Part shown: positions 35,211 to 40,184 of the stretch, in pieces
How positions within the stretch are numbered: the stretch's first letter is position 1
Layout of the letters: every line of letters begins with the position of its first letter
From: Mesorhizobium sp. YM1C-6-2
Lineage (GTDB): Bacteria > Pseudomonadota > Alphaproteobacteria > Rhizobiales > Rhizobiaceae
Reading direction: 5' to 3'
Length of the DNA: 40,184 nucleotides
Assembly (NCBI RefSeq): GCF_003666685.1
Contig: NZ_RCIZ01000020.1
Span: forward strand, 1 to 40,184
Notes under the pieces: model-generated
Told to the model about the DNA's origin: nothing
Seen by the model: only the letters and a program-made list of their open reading frames with translations
The model's database searches: none
Position numbers and translations under genes: made by a program

Positions 35211-35483
35211 GTGGTGTTCCTCCCAGAACGTGTTCAGGCAATTCCCGCGTATTGAGCCCCCGGTATCCTGCGGCGCCTGCACTCCTGCAGACGGGCGGAC
35301 GACTAGTTCAATTCACCTGCCGGTTTCCCCGGCAGCCCGGAATATCAAGACGATAGAAAGCGTCCGACACTATGGGTGAAGCCCGGACGGTGTCAACGCG
35401 ATTGGCCTGACCAGTGATTGACCGATGGACTTGGCCATTCCGGTTGGCTAGCTTCACGCAAAAATCACCGTTTGGGGGGCCTT
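35211..35483. promoter_or_regulatory. Divergent regulatory region of the sugar importer
   Basis: These 273 bases lie between the binding-protein gene (minus) and the ATPase gene (plus). They hold a perfect hairpin, CTGCCGG at 35317-35323 pairing with CCGGCAG at 35329-35335, about 107 bases before the binding-protein start, and the motif at 35421-35456 that is shared with the AKR/SIS region. I could not assign a clear -35/-10 pair. Confidence 0.5.
35421..35456. promoter_or_regulatory. Second copy of the shared dyad-like motif (candidate operator)
   Basis: ACCGATGG (35421-35428) and CCATTCCGGT (35435-35444) form imperfect inverted half-sites. ATGGACTTGG (35425), ATTCC (35437), GGT (35442), GCTAGC (35447-35452) and TCA (35454) match in order and spacing the element at 30756-30786. 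It ends about 28 bases before the TTG start of the ATPase gene. Confidence 0.5.
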
Positions 35484-36533
35484 TTGGCAAAAGTAGAGAT
35501 CCGCGAAGTTTCGAAGGCGTTCGGATCGGTGCAGATTCTGCACGGCGTCAGCGTCGACATAGCGGACGGCGAGTTCGTCGTGCTGGTCGGTCCCTCCGGT
35601 TGCGGCAAGTCGACCCTGCTCAGGATGGTCGCCGGGCTGGAGGCCGTGACCAACGGCACCATCGCCATCGGCGACCGCACGGTGAACCATCTGCCGCCCG
35701 CCAAGCGGGACATTGCCATGGTGTTCCAGAGCTACGCGCTCTATCCCCACAAGACCGTGGCTCAGAACATGGCCTTCTCTCTCAAGCTGCGCGGCATAGA
35801 CAAGGCCGCGAGAGACGAGCGCGTGCGAAAGGCTGCGGAGATCCTCGACCTGACGCCCTATCTCGAGCGCTATCCACGCCAGCTCTCCGGCGGCCAGCGC
35901 CAGCGCGTCGCCATGGGCCGCGCCATCGTGCGCGACCCCCAGGTCTTCCTGTTCGACGAGCCGCTCTCCAACCTCGACGCCAAGCTGCGCGTGCAGATGC
36001 GCACTGAGATCAAGGAGCTGCACCAGCGCCTGAAGACGACGACGATCTATGTCACCCACGATCAGGTCGAGGCGATGACCATGGCCGACAAGATCGTCGT
36101 CATGCAGGCCGGGCGGATCGAGCAGATGGGTGCGCCGCTGGAGCTTTTCGACAGGCCGGCGAACACCTTCGTCGCCGGTTTCATCGGCTCGCCGGCCATG
36201 AACATGCTGAAGGGCAGGGTGGAAGGCGGCGGCGTGCAGGTCGGCGGCGCGGTTCTTCCCGTATCCGACGCGCAGAAGCTGTCCGACGGCCAGGAGGTGC
36301 TCTACGGCGTTCGCCCGGAACATTTTCAGATTGCCGAGGACGGCCTGCCCGCGCGCATCTCGGTGGTGGAGCCGACCGGCTCGGAGACGACGGTCATGCT
36401 TCGTTTCGGCGAAAGCGAAATCGTCGCGCTGTTTCGCGAACGTCACGACTTCAAGCCAGGCGACACGCTCCATCTGAGGCCGCGCACGGACCAGGTGCAC
36501 CTCTTCGATCCACAGAGCGGAAAGCGCGTCTGA
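35484..36533 (+). CDS. Sugar ABC importer ATPase (UgpC/MalK type)
   Basis: The 349-residue protein has Walker A GPSGCGKST (36-44), Q-loop MVFQSYALYPH, signature LSGGQRQRVAMGRAIVRDP, Walker B VFLFDEPLSNLD and H-loop VTHDQVEAM, followed by a TOBE-type regulatory domain from about 240 (FIGSPAMNMLKGRVEGG, YGVRPEHFQI). It is the complete ATPase for the permeases at 31441-33472. The start is a TTG at 35484 preceded by a run of six G (35473-35478); an ATG at 35418 would add 22 residues that overlap the shared regulatory motif, so it is rejected. It heads a plus-strand unit with the mutarotase and kinase genes. Confidence 0.93.
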   Translation: MAKVEIREVSKAFGSVQILHGVSVDIADGEFVVLVGPSGCGKSTLLRMVAGLEAVTNGTIAIGDRTVNHLPPAKRDIAMVFQSYALYPHKTVAQNMAFSLKLRGIDKAARDERVRKAAEILDLTPYLERYPRQLSGGQRQRVAMGRAIVRDPQVFLFDEPLSNLDAKLRVQMRTEIKELHQRLKTTTIYVTHDQVEAMTMADKIVVMQAGRIEQMGAPLELFDRPANTFVAGFIGSPAMNMLKGRVEGGGVQVGGAVLPVSDAQKLSDGQEVLYGVRPEHFQIAEDGLPARISVVEPTGSETTVMLRFGESEIVALFRERHDFKPGDTLHLRPRTDQVHLFDPQSGKRV

Positions 36534-36567
36534 CCGCCAAGCCCAATATTCCGAAGGAATTCGCCGA

Positions 36568-37023
36568 ATGCTCAAAGGTATCCATCCGCTCCTCAACGCC
36601 GACGTGCTTTACGCCCTGCGCGCCATGGGCCATGGCGACGATCTGGTCATCGTCGACACGAACTTTCCTGCTGACTCGGTTGCGCGCCAGACGCGACTGG
36701 GCAAGCTGCTCAGGATCGACAACACGACTGCCGCGGAGGCCGCCGCGGCAATACTCTCCGTCTATCCGCTCGATACCTTCGTCGACGACGCGGCAGCGCG
36801 CATGGAGATCGTTGACAAGCCGAAGGAAGTGCCTCCGGTGCAGAAGGAGGTGCAGAAGGTGATCGACAAGGCCGAAGGAAAATCCTGGCCGATGATCTCG
36901 ATCGAGCGCTATGCCTTCTACGAGCGCGCCAAGCAGGCCTATTGCGTCATCCAGACCGGCGAGCGCCGCTTCTACGGTTGCTTCGCCTTCCGCAAGGGCG
37001 TCATCCCGCCGGACGCAGGCTGA
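36568..37023 (+). CDS. FucU/RbsD-family sugar mutarotase
   Basis: The 151-residue protein matches RbsD/FucU pyranase-mutarotases, which interconvert anomers or ring forms of sugars such as L-fucose and ribose. The conserved RAMGHGDDLVIVDTNFPADS holds the catalytic histidine, LLRIDNTTAAEAAAAILSVYPLD follows, and the C-terminal GERRFYGCFAFRKGVI closes the active site. The length and the MLKGIHPLLNADVLYALRAMGHGD start fit the FucU side of the family. AAGG upstream of the ATG is a good ribosome binding site. It lies 34 bases after the ATPase gene and six before the kinase gene, so it is co-transcribed with both. Confidence 0.9.
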   Translation: MLKGIHPLLNADVLYALRAMGHGDDLVIVDTNFPADSVARQTRLGKLLRIDNTTAAEAAAAILSVYPLDTFVDDAAARMEIVDKPKEVPPVQKEVQKVIDKAEGKSWPMISIERYAFYERAKQAYCVIQTGERRFYGCFAFRKGVIPPDAG

Positions 37024-37029
37024 GCCGCC

Positions 37030-37962
37030 ATGCCATCGCGCAAGCCGGTCGTCATCCTTGGCGTCTTCGTGGCCGATACGGCCTATCGCGCCGCCCGCCC
37101 GCCGCGCATCGGCGAGACGATCCTGGGTTCGGGCTTCAAGCTCGGGCCGGGTGGCAAGGGGTCCAACCAGTCGGTCGCGGCGGCCAAGGTCGGTGCCAAC
37201 GTCTCCTTCATCACTCGGCTCGGCCGCGACCCCTTCGCCGACATGGCGCGGGCGACGTGGAAGGATGCGGGCGTCAAGCCGGCCGTCATCGAGACGCCCG
37301 AGAGCTACACCGGCGCGGCCTATATCTTCGTCGAGGAGACGACGGGCAATAATGCGATCATCGTGAGCCCGGGCGCGGCCGCGCTGATCTCGCCTGCCGA
37401 CATTGACGCCAATGCGGCGCTGATCCGCTCCGCCGGCGTCTTCGTCACGCAGCTCGAGCAGCCGATCGAGGCGGCGCTGCGCGCACTGGAGATCGCCAGG
37501 GAGGCCGGCGTCACGACGATCCTCAACCCGGCGCCGGCGGCAAAGCTGCCCGATCGGATCTATGCGCTGAGCGACTATCTGACGCCGAACGAGACCGAGA
37601 CCGAGGAACTGACCGGCCTGAAGGTCGAGACGGTGGAGGACGCGCGCCGCGCCGGCGACAAGCTTCTGGCGATGGGCGTCGGCACGGCGATCATCACGCT
37701 GGGCGAAAAGGGCGCCTTGCTTCACACCAGAAGCCAGTCGGAGCATGTGCCGGCGGTGAAGGCCGGGCCGGTCGTGGAGACCACCGGCGCCGGTGACGCC
37801 TTCAACGGCGGGCTGGCCGCCGCCCTGGCTCGTGGCGCTGCGCCGCTGGAGGCCGTTCGCTTCGCCAATGCCGTCGCCGGTATTTCGGTGACGAGGCCGG
37901 GAACGGCGCCGTCGATGCCCACGCTGGCCGAGGTCGAGGCGCTGCTCGGGACCAGGGTGTAG
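37030..37962 (+). CDS. Ribokinase-family (PfkB) sugar kinase
   Basis: The 310-residue kinase has the N-terminal substrate motif GPGGKGSNQSVAAAKVGANVSFITRLGRD and the C-terminal ATP/catalytic motif TGAGDAFNGGLAAAL with catalytic D256. LNPAPAAKLPD and TPNETETEELTG match ribokinase closely. It phosphorylates a sugar, with ribose the default for this group; in this locus it might act on a keto-deoxy acid or a keto sugar. It follows the mutarotase gene by six bases, an arrangement like rbsD-rbsK. The hydrolase gene begins 15 bases downstream. Confidence 0.9.
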   Translation: MPSRKPVVILGVFVADTAYRAARPPRIGETILGSGFKLGPGGKGSNQSVAAAKVGANVSFITRLGRDPFADMARATWKDAGVKPAVIETPESYTGAAYIFVEETTGNNAIIVSPGAAALISPADIDANAALIRSAGVFVTQLEQPIEAALRALEIAREAGVTTILNPAPAAKLPDRIYALSDYLTPNETETEELTGLKVETVEDARRAGDKLLAMGVGTAIITLGEKGALLHTRSQSEHVPAVKAGPVVETTGAGDAFNGGLAAALARGAAPLEAVRFANAVAGISVTRPGTAPSMPTLAEVEALLGTRV

Positions 37963-37977
37963 CGGAACGGCGGGCTC

Positions 37978-38862
37978 GTGGTGGAAGAGATCGACGAAGT
38001 AAGAGCCCTTCTGAAATCGCTGCCGCGACCGACAAGCCTGGCGGAGCGGCGCGACCGCCTCGACACGGTCGCATCGGCCTATGGCGTGGCGCCCGACATC
38101 GCCTTCGAGCGGGTCCGGATCGGGCACTGCGAGGCGGAGTGGTCGCTCGCGCCCGGCAGCGACCCCGGTCGCGTCCTCCTTTATTTCCACGGCGGCGGAT
38201 ACTGCTCGGGATCGATCCGAAGCCATCGCGGCATGGTCTCCGAGACGGGCAGGGCGGCCGGGGTGCGCACCCTGGCGCTGGGCTACCGGCTGGCGCCGGA
38301 ACATCCCTTTCCGGCGGCGCTCGAGGATGCCGTCGCCGCGGTCGAATATCTTTTGCGGATCGGCATCCCCGCCGGCCAGATCGCCATTGGCGGCGACAGC
38401 GCCGGCGGCGGCCTCACGCTTGCGACCATGATCCGGCTGCGCGACGCCGGTCGGCCCCTGCCGGCATGCGCCTGGCTGGTGTCGCCCTGGGTCGACCTCG
38501 AGATGACGGGAGCGAGCATCGACACCAAGGACGCTGACGACCCGCTGATCCATCGTACCTATCTGCAGGAATTGGCGGGCGCCTATTGCGGCGGCGAGAC
38601 GCCCCGCGACCCGCTGATATCCCCTGTGCATGCCGATCTTCGCGGCCTGCCGCCGGCGCTGGTGCAGGTCGGGTCGGCCGAGACCTTGCTCGACGACGCC
38701 GTCGCCATCGTGGAGCGGTTCGGCGAAGCCGACGTTGCGGTCACGCTGGAAGTCTGGCCGCGCATGATCCACGCGTGGCACCTCTGGTCGGCGCGGTTAA
38801 GCGCAGGGCGGCAGGCGATCGCTTCCGCCGGCGCCTATATCGGCACGCGGCTTGCGACATAG
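37978..38862 (+). CDS. Alpha/beta hydrolase, HSL-type esterase/lactonase candidate
   Basis: The 294-residue protein has the oxyanion motif HGGGYC (71-76), the nucleophile elbow GDSAGGG with Ser141, and a late MIHAWHLW with the likely catalytic His. This is the hormone-sensitive-lipase family of esterases. The start is a GTG at 37978 or 37981; neither has a strong ribosome binding site. It follows the sugar kinase by 15 bases, so it may be the last gene of the unit; cutting an acylated sugar or the aldonolactone made by the aldose dehydrogenase is possible but unproven. Confidence 0.86.
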   Translation: MVEEIDEVRALLKSLPRPTSLAERRDRLDTVASAYGVAPDIAFERVRIGHCEAEWSLAPGSDPGRVLLYFHGGGYCSGSIRSHRGMVSETGRAAGVRTLALGYRLAPEHPFPAALEDAVAAVEYLLRIGIPAGQIAIGGDSAGGGLTLATMIRLRDAGRPLPACAWLVSPWVDLEMTGASIDTKDADDPLIHRTYLQELAGAYCGGETPRDPLISPVHADLRGLPPALVQVGSAETLLDDAVAIVERFGEADVAVTLEVWPRMIHAWHLWSARLSAGRQAIASAGAYIGTRLAT

Positions 38863-38891
38863 AATCGGCGACCGCGGCCGAAGGGCCAGCG

Positions 38892-39113
38892 CTATTTGGG
38901 CATATGCGCTTCGACGACCGTCTTGCACTGCGGCGTAAGCTGGTCGAGGTGCTTGCTCAGGCACGCCATCACCCGACCGCCGCCGGGCTCGACGCCCGGA
39001 CAGTATTTCTCGAAGTCGGCCAGGCAAGCCTCGCGCTCGGTAGCCGTCTGCGCCATTGCCGGGGCAGCGGTCCAAGCAAGCGCCAGGCCGACCGCAGAAA
39101 GAAAGATCCGCAT
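38892..39113 (-). CDS. Small secreted Cys-rich repeat protein
   Basis: The 73-residue protein starts with a clear signal peptide (MRIFLSAVGLALAWTAAPAMA, cleavage after AMA near 21). The mature part has CLADFEKYCPGVEPGGGRVMACLSKHLDQLTPQCKTVV, with four cysteines spaced as in the Cys-rich GLG1-type repeat that also occurs in short bacterial periplasmic proteins. The function is unknown. The ATG at 39113 is supported by AGAGAG six bases upstream; an ATG at 39128 adds five residues. It converges with the hydrolase gene, 29 bases away. Confidence 0.8.
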   Translation of the reverse strand: MRIFLSAVGLALAWTAAPAMAQTATEREACLADFEKYCPGVEPGGGRVMACLSKHLDQLTPQCKTVVEAHMPK

Positions 39114-39259
39114 GACAATCTCTCTCATGAAGCGTCGAGCATATTCCGGATGTCGAGGTGACGTAAGGGGAGAGCGAAAGCCGGCGCAGCAGGTCCACAC
39201 GGAGCGCAAGAGCGGCGAGCTGACGCAAACGTATTCGTGGCATTGATTGGCAACGAAGC

Positions 39260-39288
39260 CTTGACTATTTTTCGGTCGTGGCTACAAG
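39260..39288 (+). promoter_or_regulatory. Likely promoter of the tRNA gene
   Basis: CTTGAC (39260-39265) and CTACAA (39282-39287), separated by 16 bases, fit the alphaproteobacterial housekeeping promoter pattern. They lie about 60 bases before the tRNA gene in a stretch without a gene. Assignment is by pattern only. Confidence 0.5.
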
Positions 39289-39349
39289 GCAGCCTTCGGT
39301 CGCGCCAGCGCGCCGACTTCGGCCCGGCTTCATGTGCTGCTGCGGTTGA

Positions 39350-39423
39350 TGGGGAATAGGTTAACGGTAGACCCACGGACTCTGACTCCGTTAGTCCTGG
39401 TTCGAATCCAGGTTCCCCAGCCA
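39350..39423 (+). tRNA. tRNA-Gln (anticodon CTG)
   Basis: A complete cloverleaf can be drawn. The acceptor TGGGGAA (39350-39356) pairs with TTCCCCA (39413-39419), the anticodon stem ACGGA/TCCGT encloses the loop CTCTGAC, and the T arm is CCTGG-TTCGAAT-CCAGG. Position 33 is T and the anticodon is CTG, which reads CAG glutamine codons. The 3' CCA (39421-39423) is encoded. Confidence 0.95.
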
Positions 39424-39457
39424 GTATACCTCCTAAACCATTGAAATCGTTGGACTT

Positions 39458-39808
39458 TTGACCTTTCCGAGCAGGCGCATTTTGCGGCACCTTGGCAATC
39501 TCGACCATTTCCTGAAGCACCTGCGTTCATCGCATTTCACAGTTCCCGAATGGACCTTCGAAGGCTTGCGGCCCAAGAAGCCGCCGAAGGGCGAGGTCAG
39601 GCTTCAACAGGTCAAGCCGAAACCGGAGGACATTCGACCGCTGTTCGACATCCCTTTCTTTAGGGGTCGAATAAATGTGGAGGAACCGGAGGTCCCGGGC
39701 TTGAACGGCCTGACAAAGGAGTTTGTGTTCTGGCCGTGGTCACAAACCGAGCTGCCATTCTTCAAGGCGCTGACTGCCACCGTGCGCGGAGCCGTTGCGA
39801 AATCCTGA
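39458..39808 (+). CDS. Doubtful hypothetical ORF after tRNA-Gln
   Basis: A 116-codon frame opening at a TTG just after the tRNA. The C-terminal half (FDIPFFRGRINVEEPEVPGLNGLTKEFVFWPWSQTE) reads like real protein; the N-terminal part less so. There is no recognisable domain or clear ribosome binding site. It overlaps an antisense frame (39604-40080), and at most one is likely real. It may be a remnant of an accessory gene. Confidence 0.25.
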   Translation: MTFPSRRILRHLGNLDHFLKHLRSSHFTVPEWTFEGLRPKKPPKGEVRLQQVKPKPEDIRPLFDIPFFRGRINVEEPEVPGLNGLTKEFVFWPWSQTELPFFKALTATVRGAVAKS

Positions 39809-40080
39809 AGCTCGGTTTCAAGCCCGTTTACGACCAGTCCCCTTGGCATTCGGAAAGCGCTTGTCGAACTCTTTCCAAACTTTTCCCAGATGCCGACGTC
39901 CCTCAGCACTGCGATGACCTCCTCTTGGCTATCGGCGGTGACGCAGTACCTGTCAGCCAACAACGCACGCAATCGCACCTGTACATTCAGTTTTCCGCGA
40001 CCCTGGACAGTGTTCTCCGCGAAAAGACACCAGTGCGCCGCCATCTGGACTACGCCTCGCTCATCCAGAACGGCTATCAA
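39604..40080 (-). CDS. Doubtful hypothetical ORF near IS-like end
   Basis: A 158-codon frame. The first half (residues 1-95, with VQVRLRALLADRYCVTADSQEEVIAVLRDVGIWEKFGK) looks protein-like, while the second half is rich in Ser, Gly and Lys and looks like a shadow of the opposite frame. It begins 30 bases inside the IS21-like terminus, so it could be a gene truncated or disturbed by insertion. No family is recognised. Confidence 0.25.
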   Translation of the reverse strand: MIAVLDERGVVQMAAHWCLFAENTVQGRGKLNVQVRLRALLADRYCVTADSQEEVIAVLRDVGIWEKFGKSSTSAFRMPRGLVVNGLETELQDFATAPRTVAVSALKNGSSVCDHGQNTNSFVRPFKPGTSGSSTFIRPLKKGMSNSGRMSSGFGLTC

Positions 40081-40110
40081 ATGACGATCAAGTGCGGTCG
40101 CGATAGTATG

Positions 40111-40184
40111 TGTTGATTGCTGCTGAGAAGTGACCCGGGGTTTTCATCGAGAAGTGACCCACCGTGCGATTATGTTTCGGGTCT
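40111..40184. mobile_element. IS21-family-like terminus (runs off the window)
   Basis: From TGTTGATTGCTG at 40111 the sequence holds two direct copies of GAGAAGTGACCC (40125-40136 and 40149-40160), 24 bases apart. Ends with a TG-type tip and repeated GAGAAGTGACCC-like blocks are what I recall for IS21-family elements of rhizobia. No istA/istB coding is visible before the window ends, so the assignment rests on the terminus only. Confidence 0.55.

Noticed and set aside
33666-35255. 529-codon plus-strand ORF
   Set aside because: It is antisense to the Tat-exported binding protein; the sequence is low in motif content and rich in Val, Arg and Gly.
36451-38781. 776-codon minus-strand ORF
   Set aside because: It runs antisense through four well-supported genes (ATPase end, mutarotase, kinase, hydrolase) and shows no recognisable motif.
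39125-39520. Minus-strand ORF across the tRNA
   Set aside because: Its middle part (RTRTNGVRVRGSTVNLFP) is simply the antisense translation of the tRNA-Gln gene, a known source of false proteins.
1-40184. CRISPR array, rRNA genes, replication origin
   Set aside because: I read for regularly spaced repeats, rRNA-like segments and DnaA-box clusters and saw none.

Overview
The window is GC-rich DNA with alphaproteobacterial gene content: a glutaryl-CoA dehydrogenase, class III cyclases, a UgpC/MalK-type sugar importer, FkbM and UDP-uronate genes. I judge it to be a Hyphomicrobiales chromosome, probably of the Mesorhizobium/Phyllobacteriaceae type. That rests on protein resemblance recalled from memory, not on a search. 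Coding density is high, and most lines of genes overlap by 1-4 bases.

Region 1 (1-4351) holds ordinary genes: the 5' part of a glutaryl-CoA dehydrogenase, a membrane GGDEF-EAL protein, a GNAT acetyltransferase and a fumarylacetoacetase-family hydrolase.

Region 2 (4380-17300) is the most interesting part. A class III nucleotide cyclase and a DUF3095 protein with cyclase-like motifs are divergently transcribed. Downstream come a complete peptide-type ABC importer (fused double ATPase, solute-binding protein, two permeases) and an 892-residue ABC-exporter-like protein whose nucleotide-binding domain has lost its Walker A lysine, Walker B aspartate, catalytic glutamate and H-loop histidine. A stand-alone cyclic-nucleotide-binding domain and a metallo-beta-lactamase-fold hydrolase follow. 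Together they look like a module for making, sensing and possibly breaking a cyclic nucleotide around a transporter and a pseudo-transporter. The linkage is inference from gene order.

Region 3 (17320-27951) is a surface-glycan locus. Six minus-strand genes are joined by identical 4-base overlaps: a GT28-like transferase, two GT4 transferases, a histidine phosphatase, a further GT-B transferase and a polysaccharide deacetylase. They diverge from four plus-strand genes: a heparin-lyase-like protein, an FkbM methyltransferase with an extra N-terminal domain, a UDP-glucuronate epimerase and a UDP-sugar 6-dehydrogenase. The glycan probably contains uronic acids. A strong bidirectional hairpin terminator closes the right end.

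Region 4 (27987-38862) is a sugar uptake and catabolism locus: an altronate-dehydratase-type enzyme, an aldose dehydrogenase, a SIS-domain isomerase, a CUT1-type ABC importer (two permeases, Tat-type binding protein, ATPase), a FucU/RbsD mutarotase, a ribokinase-family kinase and an alpha/beta hydrolase. Two of its divergent intergenic regions share a dyad-like motif at matching distances from the next start codon, a candidate operator for one regulator that is not in the window.

Region 5 (38892-40184) holds a small secreted Cys-rich protein, a tRNA-Gln(CTG), a poorly coding stretch with doubtful ORFs, and a terminus resembling an IS21-family element that runs off the window. It may be the edge of an accessory region beside the tRNA gene. 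I saw no rRNA, CRISPR array or replication origin.
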